Source: Reticulascus tulasneorum | Taxonomy: Eukaryota > Ascomycota > Sordariomycetes > Glomerellales > Reticulascaceae | Assembly: GCA_001557505.1 (NCBI GenBank) | Contig: LSAX01000004.1 | Location: 868,001-932,000, forward strand | Direction of reading: 5' to 3' | Length of the DNA stretch: 64,000 bases | Shown: in pieces, positions 31,439 to 42,237 of the stretch | Layout of the letters: each line of letters begins with the position of its first letter | How positions within the stretch are numbered: position 1 is the first letter of the stretch | Made by a program: the position numbers and the translations under genes | Notes under the pieces: model-generated | Databases searched by the model: none | Seen by the model: only the letters and a program-made list of their open reading frames with translations | What the model was told of the DNA's origin: nothing

Positions 31439-34204
31439 CTATGTTGCAATTGTCTGTGGTGGCATGCTCTGATTGGCAGCAATAAATGGCAGTGGTGGCC
31501 ATTCACCTGGATCGAAAGAGCAGCTAAATTCGTGCTTGCCAGAGTATACGATGCAGAATGGCTCTTCGGCGTCACCAAAATCTTGTCGAAGGTCTGATGG
31601 GAGTGTGACAACCGCTGAACAGCTGGGAGGGACCTCCAGCCGCAGGCGGAACTCCTTATTGTCATCCACCGACCACTCGCAAGCGACGCGTCCGTAAGGG
31701 CCGTCGAAGCTCACGGCCGCATGCGTAAGGTTGCCACCAGGTACAGGACGGACGCGCACCTTCCTCCAGCCTGGCTCCAATGGTGCAAGCCCACCAACAC
31801 TAGTGTGCAACCAATCTGCCACTGCTCCAAGAGCGTAGTGGTTGAAGCTCGTCATTAGTCCCGGGTTGATGCTGCCATCTGGAAGCATGCTATTCCACCT
31901 TTCCCAGACCGTCGTTGCGCCCATCTCCACTACAGGCCAGAGCCAACTTGGGCATGTCGTCTCGAGCAACATGCGGTAGGCCAGCTGGGGGCGGCCGATG
32001 GTGGTTAGAGCATGCGCGATCTCCGGTGTACCCGCGAAGCCTGTGCTTATGTGGAATCGCGCAGTGCGAACAAGTCGATCAAGCGCTTTGCTAGCCGTCT
32101 GCCGTTGCTCAGTGTTGCTAGGATACAGGCCGTATTGGACGGCCAATGCCAGGCCGGTCTGCGAGTTGGACATTAGGTTGCCTTCTGGGGTGATGTACCG
32201 ACGCTGGAATAGAGCTTTTAGTGACTCTGTTTCCTTGGAGTATTGTGCGGCTAACTCGGGCTTGTTCAGCACTTCACACAGCTGTGAGAACACCTGAGTA
32301 GTGTGAATCAGGTACGCATTAGCCACCAGTATGTTGTCCGTCCTGCTGTTGCCTGGATCATCCGGCGGGGCGGTCGGATCTAACCAATCTGCCAACTGCC
32401 ATTGATCAGGGTTCCAAAGCCTGTCAGGCGCACGATTAACTCCTTGATCAAGCCAGGCTAACATACTGTCGAATTGCCGTTCCAGAAGGGCTTTATCAGA
32501 ACTGTATTGGTAGAGCACTGCTGGAGTAAGCACCGTCACGTCGTCCCACACAGCTTGTGCGATATGCGGCCAATTAGGACTAATAGCCAAAGGAACAACA
32601 AGTGGCGGTATTCCACCTTTGCCTTCCTCGAGCTGCTCGACAGCGACATCTTCGAGCCAATTTCCAAGTATGCCAAGTGTGTCATACAGGAATGTAGCGG
32701 TTGGACAGAAGACTTGCAGATCGCCAGTCCAGCCTAGCCGCTCATCCCGTTGAGGACAGTCAGTCGGAAGAGATAAGAAATTTCCGCGCATCGACCAGAC
32801 AACATTCTTATGTAGCTGATTAACAGACTGGTTTGAGCATTCGAAAAAGCCCCTTCGAGTCATGTCTGTATGAATGACAAGAGCCTCAATATCTTTTACA
32901 GTGGGTTGTCCCTTCCCCGGCCAGCCGTCGACTTGAACGTATCGGAATCCGTGAAAGGTGAACTTTGGGGTCCAATTCAGAAGTGGCTTCGCGGATCCGA
33001 AAACAATATCACGGCTTCGCGCATCCCTGAGGGGTCTGGTTCCTAATTCGCCGTTTTCCATCACCTCGGCGTGTGTGAATGTCACTTGCTCCCCGTGGCC
33101 GAGATTGAGTGCTTTAACACGAAGCTTTCCGACAAGGTTCTGGCCAAAGTCGAGGATTGTTTTCCCGCTCGCCGACTTGAACACTTCCACACATGTCTTG
33201 GTTTCCGTGACTCGTACCGGAGGCGCATCTGGAGCGACCATTTTCGCCGACGGCCAAGGTAAGATTGCCGTACTTTGAACATCAAAACTTTTCCGGCTTT
33301 CATCTGTTCCAGTCCAGCCGTCTTGTTCTTCCCGCGCGTCATATATCTCGCCATTGTAAATTTCGCTGCTTATGATAGGGCTCGCCATGCATGACCAAGA
33401 GTTATCAGATAGTAAGGACCACAACTCTGTGGAGCTTTCCTCGGCCGCGCAGCTGACCTCCAGCTGTGCAAAGAGGCCGATCTTGTTTCCGTAACGGAAG
33501 CGTTTACCGCCGTTGAAACCAAGTCTTCCTGCGTACCAACCCTCCCCCACTTCGACGGCAATGGTGTTCTTAGACGAGAGTAGGAGTTTGGTTACATCAA
33601 GCACACGGTATACCAGCCTGTGATTATAACTCGTCCAGCCCGGGGCCATACACTCGTCACTGACCAGCTGCCCATTCAGCCAGGCTTCAAAAACACCGAG
33701 CGATGTGATATAAAGGCGAGCCTTAGATCCGGGCGCAATATTAGCAGGTAGTATGAATTCTTTCCTGAACCGGATAGGCTGCAAGGGGCTCTCGGGACCC
33801 AGATGCTCGGCTGATGTGATGTACTGGGCTTTAAAGTCCCTCTTATCAAGAAGAGCAGCTTCAACTGTTGCCGGCGCCGACCATTGACTTGGCTGGGAGG
33901 TGTTATAATCCAAGCCCGTAAGGGTCTTCCCGTACACGCGGACGCGAACAGTCGCAACGTCTCGTGATGATAAAGTTCTCGCCGGCCATGGCACCAAGAC
34001 TGATTGATCACTTATAACCGTGAAGAGTTCATGTTTACTGCTCGTACCATATGCAACCTCTACTTCATAAGAGGTCTGCACCCAAGCCGGGGTGGTATCA
34101 TCCGAGGGCAGGAAACGCCATGAGAGCCGCGGCCGAGCACTCTCAACACCGAGTCCGCTATGGTGGTGTTCGAACACCGGGGCAGAGATTGATGGAGGAG
34201 ACAT
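31439..34204 (-). CDS. Alpha-L-rhamnosidase, GH78
   Basis: This single-exon gene encodes 921 residues from the ATG at 34204. An ATG 33 bases upstream would add eleven residues unlike the family. The N-terminus (PRLSWRF, then an Ig-like domain) and the following jelly roll (ARLYITSLGVFEAWLNGQ, APGWTSYNHRLVY, VGEGWYAGRLG) are typical. The (alpha/alpha)6 barrel carries TDCPQRDERLGWTGD near residues 480-495, which holds the expected catalytic acid region, then WQLADWLDP and MGATTVWERW. No signal peptide is visible, so the enzyme may act inside the cell on imported rhamnosides. It diverges from a sugar transporter across 565 bp, suggesting shared control. Confidence 0.92.
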   Translation of the reverse strand: MSPPSISAPVFEHHHSGLGVESARPRLSWRFLPSDDTTPAWVQTSYEVEVAYGTSSKHELFTVISDQSVLVPWPARTLSSRDVATVRVRVYGKTLTGLDYNTSQPSQWSAPATVEAALLDKRDFKAQYITSAEHLGPESPLQPIRFRKEFILPANIAPGSKARLYITSLGVFEAWLNGQLVSDECMAPGWTSYNHRLVYRVLDVTKLLLSSKNTIAVEVGEGWYAGRLGFNGGKRFRYGNKIGLFAQLEVSCAAEESSTELWSLLSDNSWSCMASPIISSEIYNGEIYDAREEQDGWTGTDESRKSFDVQSTAILPWPSAKMVAPDAPPVRVTETKTCVEVFKSASGKTILDFGQNLVGKLRVKALNLGHGEQVTFTHAEVMENGELGTRPLRDARSRDIVFGSAKPLLNWTPKFTFHGFRYVQVDGWPGKGQPTVKDIEALVIHTDMTRRGFFECSNQSVNQLHKNVVWSMRGNFLSLPTDCPQRDERLGWTGDLQVFCPTATFLYDTLGILGNWLEDVAVEQLEEGKGGIPPLVVPLAISPNWPHIAQAVWDDVTVLTPAVLYQYSSDKALLERQFDSMLAWLDQGVNRAPDRLWNPDQWQLADWLDPTAPPDDPGNSRTDNILVANAYLIHTTQVFSQLCEVLNKPELAAQYSKETESLKALFQRRYITPEGNLMSNSQTGLALAVQYGLYPSNTEQRQTASKALDRLVRTARFHISTGFAGTPEIAHALTTIGRPQLAYRMLLETTCPSWLWPVVEMGATTVWERWNSMLPDGSINPGLMTSFNHYALGAVADWLHTSVGGLAPLEPGWRKVRVRPVPGGNLTHAAVSFDGPYGRVACEWSVDDNKEFRLRLEVPPSCSAVVTLPSDLRQDFGDAEEPFCIVYSGKHEFSCSFDPGEWPPLPFIAANQSMPPQTIAT

Positions 34205-34769
34205 AATTAGATGATGCCCGCAGTTATAATATCCCATGTAGTCTCAAACTGACGTGAGGTGAACGGCTGTGCCAAAATGGAGAGAGAAGAGACGAGAGGC
34301 GAGATGCTCCAAAACTTGAACGGGATCAGTGCGAGGGGATGGTTAGGTATCCCAGGACAATTGAGTATTTCGGAAGTCAGAAGGACACTCCATGTTCTTA
34401 AGTGATATTTTCGGGTCAATTTGAGCGCGAGACGGTCATTTGTTTAGTTCCTTAGCTGCCCTCTAGCTGGGTCGGCTCCAGCTATTGCCACCCCACCCCC
34501 CTTGTTTGGCGCTGGCTAGAACTCCACCGCATTTTAGTATGCATCCAAGGGTTTTCGGGGCAACCGAGCCTCTGGGTCAGGTTTCCCATGAGTCTCCCCA
34601 CGCTCTCATCCCAAACCACGACCATGACTTGGACAGCCAACAGTTGCCGAAGTGCATCTCGCGACGTGTTTAACCCGAGTCGCTTGCTGCGCACAAAAGT
34701 ATAAAGCTCTCGAGTTTCCCACGGTCCCTTGTGGCATTTGCTCAGTCAGTCAGCATCGCGCCATTCATC
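34205..34769. promoter_or_regulatory. Bidirectional promoter of rhamnosidase and sugar transporter
   Basis: The two genes start 565 bp apart on opposite strands. A C-rich word (CCCCACCCCCC, 34491-34501) offers overlapping matches to the CreA/CRE1 carbon-catabolite site (SYGGRG on the other strand). A TATAAA at 34700-34705 sits 65 bp before the transporter ATG. Function as a shared, glucose-repressed promoter is an inference. Confidence 0.5.
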
Positions 34770-36613
34770 ATGAATATCTTCATTCTTACCATCGCCTTCG
34801 TCAGCGCCCAGGGTGGCTTCATCTATGGGTTCGATTCAGGTATGTCGACCTCCCCGCGAGATCACATCACTACAATCCGGAGACAGAACTCGATGCTCAT
34901 GCATTCATAGGCATCATTGCGACCACTTTCGGTCAAGACTCTTTCAAGCTCAAGATGTATGGACCATCCAAGGTCAATACATCTTACACTGGTATGCTGT
35001 CCCAGAGATAAACCGTTCAGTAGCAAGTCAAGTCGTTACTAACCTGCAGCTCGGTAGGCGCGATTGTCTCGGTTTACAACGCCGGACAAGCCATCGGCGG
35101 CTTGTCTACAGGTTATTTGGCGGACAAAATTAGTCGCAAGTACACAATACTCGTTGCCTCAATTCTCAGTAAGTACATCTTGCGACCTTTTGGCTTATAT
35201 GTGCTAACGGCTGACTCGTTCTCAGCTATCATCGGCTCGATCCTTCAATGTGCCGCTATGGATGTTGGGATGATGATCGCCGGTCGCCTCATTGCTGGCA
35301 TTGGCTGCGGCCAGCTGCTTTCTGTCGTCCCAATCTACCTTGCCGAAACATCCCCTCACGATCATCGCGGGTTCTTAGTTGGTCTACAAGGAATGATGAT
35401 TGCCATAGGGTTTGGCGTCGCAAACTGGGTCGGGTTTGCTGGCGCTTATGCGAAAGGAGAAGCTACGTGGCGTATCCCTCTGGCAATGCAGCTGCCCGTA
35501 CCCTTAGGCCTTTGTGTCATGATCTTCTTCATCCCTTTCTCGCCGAGATGGCTGGTTCTGCGCGACCGACACGACGAGGCCAAGAAGGTCATAGCCAACT
35601 TGCACGGTACCGCGGATAACGGCGACTTCCTCGAACAGGAGCTTACCCAGATCCAAGAGCAGATCGCACTGGAAAGGACACAAGGAAATACCGACTGGAT
35701 GACAGCATTGCAGAAGATGTTCTCTCGCCAATACATACGACGTACCTTTACTGCGGCCTTCATCGTTACCATGGGCCAGCTAAGCGGCTCCTCTGTTATC
35801 CAGAACTTTCAGAGCATATTTTACGCTACAGTTGGCTTCACTGGCCGGACGGCCTTGCTAATTAGCGGCGTTTACGGTATGATGGGCATCATTGGCCAGA
35901 TCATCTATTTGACCGTCGTTGCCGACCGCTGGCCACGGACTCGCACACTTTGGACTGGCTCGGTGGTTCTTAGCGTCATGATTGCAATTCTTATGGCACT
36001 TAGCTCCCAGTTTGGAAGCAAATCCAACTCGAACGCAGATGGTGCGCGAGGGGCTATTGCAGCCATCTTCCTCTACTCTATGTGCTACGCCATATTCTTC
36101 AATGCCATGATCTGGGTTGTCCCTTCGGAGCTGTTCCCCTTTTTCCTGCGCTCCAAAGGTTTAGCCTTTGCCGTGGCCTGCAAAGCCGTCGTTGCCATCG
36201 CCTTATCTCAAGTCACACCCATTGCGATTGCCAATGTTAGCTGGAGGTAGGCTCATACTACTCCCGGCACTACACCCAATGATTTCTTGAGGGCAATTTG
36301 AGCTGACTCTTTACTGCTTAGGTATTACTCTTTGTTCATCGCTACCAACCTTGCGGCAGCTGTGTTTTACTTCTTCTTCCTACCTGAAACAGTTAGTGCA
36401 AATTCGCCCCCATCTGGTAACTCATTCACTAACCATCAATACTCTCAGTCTGGAAAATCGTTGGAAGAAATCGCGGAACTTTTTGGGGATCATCTTGCTG
36501 CAGGTCATCTTGGGGAAGTGGCAGCGGCAAAAGGAGCGACGCATGCGGAGTGCCACGAATTTACTGGAAAGGAAGCCGGAAAACACAATGCAGGCACCAA
36601 TCCCCAAGCCTAA
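34770..36613 (+). CDS. MFS sugar transporter
   Basis: Six exons join in frame: 34770-34839, 34911-34991, 35058-35168, 35226-36246, 36322-36391 and 36449-36613, giving 505 residues. The last intron is 57 bp with no stop, so it could be mistaken for coding. The protein follows the fungal sugar-porter pattern: GGFIYGFDSG at TM1, GYLADKISRKY (loop 2-3), AGRLIAGIGCGQLLSVVPIYLAE split across TM4, FSPRWLVLRDRHDEA, WVVPSELFPFFLRSKG and a C-terminal LPET plus SGKSLEEIAELFGD. Twelve membrane helices are expected. The substrate cannot be read from sequence. Divergence from an alpha-L-rhamnosidase suggests rhamnose or a rhamnoside. Confidence 0.9.
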
Positions 36614-38321
36614 TCAACGCATCATGACCAGAAAGTTGAACCTAGCATATGTTACATTCTCAAGACAAATATACGCTACTTTGTTTTAAGGCAATCACTT
36701 TTGAATAGAATGCAAGTGACCATGAGATCCATCACGGAGGGTTTCAGGAGCAGGTTGACGAGCCATGCAAAACACCCAAGCGCTACTTGGTGCCCCAAGT
36801 ATGTCGAGGCGAAAACCTTGGAGTTACAAGGTGTGTAAACTCTAAGTACTGTCTCGGTAGGTAAACCAACCCCTCAATGATCTGTGGAGATCCATGATTC
36901 TGTGCCGGCGAGAAACCTTCCCATCCATGTTGTCACCCCAACTTTCGCATGATTCCCCATTCGAGTTCTGGGGTCTCAATCGCCGCCCTCCACACCCTCC
37001 ACAACGCTAAAGCACCCCAAGTTGGTCCTGGTGATTCGCCCATCGCCGTGTGGGACAGAATTTATCACCTCCCATTTGTCTCCTTGAAGTGTCTCATCCA
37101 TGTACTTGACGTATGGCGTTTCCGGTGCTGTCGGCTTTGGCATCTCCTGATTGGTCAAGGAGTCGGCTTTCGGCTCCTGTGGAAAGGAGTGCAGGGGGTG
37201 GCAAAGTGGCCGGTCACAGCAGCCAATGAAGCCAGCGAAGCCCCGATTCCATCAGCCAATGAATCAAGCAGAAAGCCGACAGATCACCAACAACAATGCT
37301 CTTCCTGGGAAACTATCTTTCAACCCCGCGAATTATCTCTGCATTTGTGGGAACTCCCCCACACCCCCACATCACCATAAGATGATGGGATGTGATGGGA
37401 GGGGTGTCGATATCCGTACTCATGCTGACCTGTGATGAATGAACTTGTATCTGGCTGAGAAGCAAAACAGCAGGCCAATTTGCAAAAGACTGTTTGACAA
37501 ACTCGGCGAATATTGCACCGAGAGGAGGCGTACACGACCACCTTGCAATCCTCCAAGCTTCTGTCTGTGGGAACTGCGAAGCCGCGGCTCGCTTCCAATG
37601 GGTGGCGATATTGGCACTGCACTGCACCTCAATAATCAACATTCGTAATCACGCAGCGATCTCCAGAACTATGCCGACGTTACTTCAAGGTAATATGGCC
37701 AACCCTTTCTCCTGATATCCAGGTGGATGCCTCGAGGACATGGAGATGTAACGTATCCGCATCTGAGTGACCAACTTTATGAGAGCAGTAGGCAAGTTGA
37801 AATATGAGAATGCTCTTGGAAATCATTGAGAAGGCTTCGATTATTGATTTGTTGGGTCTGCTCACTGATGCGGTTGAGTGAGTCGGTGCAGCGAGCATGC
37901 AAGATAAAGAGGTTTTAGCAGATGGTGATCTACGCGTAGCTGCCCTCCAATACACTATTCTACAGTAGCAGTATCTCGCAAAATCCTACTTCAAATGAAA
38001 CTACAGCTCCTCCGCTAGTGGAGGAACATAGAAAGATGCCTTCTAGAGAACCATGTCTGGCAATTTCGTCGCAAATGGGGGTACCCGAATGGGCGAACAG
38101 ACGATGTAGATGAGGAATCTTCGACAATTCCATCACTGGAACGGCTCAGAGGAGATAGCGTACGGTTCGAGCTATCTGGTGAGTTGAGAAGCGACGTGTT
38201 AACCAGGGTTCTCCATCACGCGCAGCTGGGACATAGGTATTGGAACCTGTGAGCGTCGATGAGGCCGAAGCTTACATCTTGCTTGGAAATGAATATCTCC
38301 ATGGTAGCAGGCACGGAGAAG
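36614..38321. other. Intergenic, no gene seen
   Basis: This 1.7-kb stretch has only short frames lacking family motifs. The right end abuts the target-site duplication of a transposon-like element. Confidence 0.5.
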
Positions 38322-39164
38322 ATGTAACCAGCGCTACCGCAAATACAAATCGACTTGCAAATCATCCAAAGCTCGCAAGCAAAGCAATCCAAATTCTAGA
38401 TATCCTCAATCCAAATTAATCAATCTGAATAGCTTCAATATTTGGATGACTTGCAGAGCCGTATCACATAACTAGGCACGTGCAGATGCACGTGGACTGT
38501 CTTCCTCATCTATATCCCCCTGCTCTATTATGGAGTAAAACACGGTCAAACTGACGCGTTTTCTAGATCTGCCGGGCAGAATCTAACTTCATATCGCGAA
38601 CTACCCTTCGTCTGAGCCTTCTCGAGAGCCTTCTTCTCATGATGTCTAATTATATCTTCTTAATAACTTCTATAGAAAGTTCGAACGTGTTTACCGGACT
38701 TTATAAGGCACGTCCAGGTCTTATCGAATAGCTTGAAAGATCTCACGATATAATATTACCTACTAATCCTAAGATCTCTGACCTTCCGTTTGCTACTTAG
38801 AAGTAACGCCGGTTTATACTAGAAAGGCTCGTTCATCAGAAAAAACCAAGATATTCGTGGATATAAGTAAATAAATGTTACTTAATATACTTGAAGCTAT
38901 TCAGTATCTTAAGAACTAGCTCCGTAGGGACTATATCCGACTGGGAAGCTGTTTTGCTGTTCGGAAGGAGGCTGACGATAAGGCTAAACAGTTGTTATAA
39001 CCTCATCTTGTCAGATGTGGGGGCCTAGACCTCTGCTTTAATACAAATAGATCAATTCAATCAAGTTCAATCAATTCAATCAAATCGAAGGCTTCAAAAA
39101 CGTAATCAATCTAAATACGAGGCCATATTTGGATTGATTGTATTTGCGGTAGCGCTGGATGTAA
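38322..39164. mobile_element. DNA-transposon remnant with TIRs and target-site duplication
   Basis: The element (38328-39158, 831 bp) has perfect 21-base terminal inverted repeats starting CCAGCGCTACCGCAAATACA. It is flanked by ATGTAA on both sides (38322-38327 and 39159-39164), a clean target-site duplication. Subterminal repeats of CAATCCAAAT-like words occur near both ends, and a smaller inverted repeat (TGCAARTCATCCAAA) lies at about 38355-38460. The interior is AT-rich with many stops and no intact transposase. A short stretch near 38890-38985 still reads like protein (LRRDYIRLGSCFAVRKEADD). It is a non-autonomous or decayed element. The superfamily is undecided because the six-base duplication is not diagnostic. 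Confidence 0.8.
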
Positions 39165-39300
39165 CTGCTGTTGGAGAGGATGTGAGGGTTGCGGTCTTAC
39201 ATCAAGAACCTATTCGGGAAAAGACGATTGCACGATTCTAAAGATAGGACGCCCGTAATAGATAATGGGATCAGTGCTGCTGTTCCCAAGCAGGATCTCG

Positions 39301-41112
39301 TTAACGTTTCTGCATATGGCTTCTGTTTTGAATGTCCACAATGATGCTTCGGGTGACTCGACTTCTTTCCAGGTGAATGCTCTGAGCCTGCCCATTCATT
39401 CCACCTCCATCCCACTGATCGTGGACTTTTTGTTTTTCCTCCAATGTCAAGGCATGCTCTAGTAGGAACTTCACCATCCACCTGTCAAAGCGATATGTGT
39501 TTCTGGTAAGTGACCTCAAGCAGTTATTCTGGAAAATCACTAGTCGGTTAATCTATCACAATGTTAGCGAACCCATTTCCGTACGATAGTTCGACCTGTT
39601 TCTCCATACCATTAATTCCACAGTTGGCCAATAACCTCGTAAGAGTATCAGAGACTCAAGATTTGACTCGAGTCGACTCTTGACTTCCGTCAGGTTTTCC
39701 ACCTCTCCGAATAAATAAGTGTGAAGTAGCACCGACGAAGACACTATCGTGACGTGGCCTACGACATTGTATAGCGCCTCTGCTCCCTTGCGCTCTCTTG
39801 ACACTTTGAGTATGTCGCAAGTAGCCGTAGCATTGAGCTTACAGCGATCAGCGTAAACTTTACCGTTTCTGGTTGGGGGTCGACGTTGATCGAGGTACAA
39901 ATAAAATAGCAGCGTGCAATAATGATGGTAGCCCAAATGAAAGGCGATAAAGGTCCTCCCTAAACCACGATTGATATGTTCAGTCAAGTTTTCCAAAGAG
40001 TATCTCATTCGCGGCTCCAGGCTTTGCTCGAAAACGACGAGCCTCTGCTCTAAGACCCGAACTGAGTTTTCAATCGAATCTTCGTCCCATTCGTCCGTCT
40101 CTGCAAGTTGCATATGAAGGTCCTGAATCTGGGAGTAAATTTCGACCAATTCTACCATGTAACCCCATAGGCCTGGCTTCCAATCTTGTTCGGTTATGTC
40201 GGGGTCCCCGGTCGTCATATTGAAGAACGCCGTCTCGTCCATTGGCACCCGTGGCCGCGACTGTAGTTGAAACTGACGGGATACATTCGTGCCGCCACTG
40301 GTCCAGGTATCAATGATGTAGCAACTCCACCATATGCGCAATTTGGTTTCTTTGGTGAGTCCGTCATCCTTCTCGTTGGGGACCTTGAGCTTTAGAACGT
40401 GAGCCATGCGGTTGGCTAGCACTAAGTTAAACATAAGCAAGTCAATCCACCCTACTAGACTTAATACCCGAATTACCATAATATAGTGAAGCAGTATCAG
40501 AATCACTGTTACCCATTCCTACGTTTCCAATCAGTATATAGGCTTGAATGGTTTCGACACAGATTTTCCCAAAGTCGCCCTTCAGTGCATTTGTAGCTTC
40601 GACGAAGTACGATGGCCCCCGAGCTCGTATCTCGGCATCTTTCGAAAACCTAGAAATCAATTGAATTGAGGCCGGATAATGAGGTGAAAGTCAATTTTGT
40701 ACCTTGCGGATAGACCTGACATGCTCAGTACGGTTGACCTCGACGCCGTTCCATCGAGAATGCTAGCCCTGAAAGTGGGCTCGTGGAAAATACTATGAGG
40801 CTTATCGTGGACGAATTCAAAGTAAAGATCCACTAGCTGAAGCACGGTTTTGTCGAAAAGAGTAGGAATCTGTAGCGAAGGCTGTGGGGGAGTGTCGCCG
40901 AATGGCCCGGCAACTACTGAGCATGGGACATTCCTCTGGATGCAATACTCGCAGGCCGCAGAGCCTGTGCGATTACATCGTTTCTTGCTAATCCTGCATT
41001 GTACGCATGCGTTCCCAGGTCTCATGATGAGCGACACAGGATAAGTACCTCGCCAAATGGCCTTTGTCGTGGAGGAGTCGTTCACGGAGGAATTCCCTGC
41101 CTTTTCGAACAA
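39301..41112 (-). CDS. Zn2Cys6 transcription factor
   Basis: Four exons join in frame: 41112-40703, 40649-40477, 40421-39610 and 39552-39301, giving 548 residues. The introns are 53, 55 and 57 bp. A start at 41025 (MRPGNACVQC) would begin right at the zinc cluster and is equally possible. The cluster is CVQCRISKKRCNRTGSAACEYC followed by six residues and Cys, the CX2CX6CX7CX2CX6C variant. The middle region is a fungal-specific transcription-factor domain, with RFSKDAEIRARG, VLANRMAHVL, ETKLRIWWSCYIID and GTNVSRQF. The C-terminus has the usual RLVIFQNNCLRSL and YRFDRWMVKFLLEHAL. It lies downstream of the rhamnosidase-transporter pair and may regulate it, which is an inference from position. 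Confidence 0.85.
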
Positions 41113-42237
41113 GGGTTAGAAGAGTATACGAGATACAGCAGCGTCATTCTGTTTCGACCCCGACTAACGTCAAAATGCTATTACAGTTTGGAATAGCCGG
41201 TGTATTGCCGAAGTTAAGCGAGTAGTCTATTTGGTCCAATACGTTTAGGTAAGGTACCTTAGCTTACACCGTCCTACCCGGGCCAACCTTTTTAGATTTT
41301 AGTTTACTCCCAAGAAGCTTCCTTGCGTTGTTCATATCGCAACGGTGGGATCTATGTCTCGTACTGTGGAAAGTAGAGAATTTCTAGCGCTACTTGAAAT
41401 TTCTTTTCAAGCAAGGCAGGGACAGATAAGAGATTAAATATGCATTCGTATTCGAGGGTTTTGACTCACTAGAAATGTCCTGCTGGAAGAGCGTGGGCCT
41501 GGCCAACCGTGGCCGGTCTGAGGCCGTTCTCGCTTATGTACACAGTATCTCCAGGCAGCTGTAACGGATATGTGACAACAGCGGAGCGTTTCATGTAGCT
41601 ACCTCCCTGATATGCCACTTTCGAGCCAGCTTCAGAGAGTTTGATTCAATGCAACCAGATCGCTACTTCATAGGACTATAGTGATGGTGACAATACTTAA
41701 CACCGGGAGATTCAAACGATATATTTGACATCATCCATTGTGTCAGATCAAAATAAAGGTTCCCACATGTAGCAATCGAGGACATGATGGGGCTTTGAGA
41801 TATGAGTTAGAGCTGGCAGGTCTTTTCAAAAGTTGCAGTAATGTTAGGATATCTAACTACACTGTGATTCGGTCAAATCCCCACTCGTTTGGTTAGGTTC
41901 GTAATACGAAGTAGGCTTGAAGAATATCGTTCCTCGGCACATTGACACGTATGTCCTTGTACTACCGTTGGCGCAGTCCAGACGTGCTACCCCGCAAACA
42001 CGTTTCTCGGCATATGTATGTGAACCTATCTCATCCAATGGCCTCCGGAGGGCCCATATCGCGACCCCATGGTTGGACGGGCCGATGCATAGTAATCATC
42101 ATAACTTCAAGTTGTACACCGGCCCGGGCAGTCCACTGCTACCCTCCCTTTAACTTGACTTGTTTAATAGATCTGCGCATGGAGTCCATCCACTAGTTCC
42201 GTCCTGTCCTCCCGCGTCTCTTTCTTCGAAAACCGAC
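41113..42237. other. Divergent intergenic region
   Basis: The Zn2Cys6 gene reads left and the 592-residue gene reads right. No coding frame with motifs is seen in this 1.1 kb. Confidence 0.5.
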
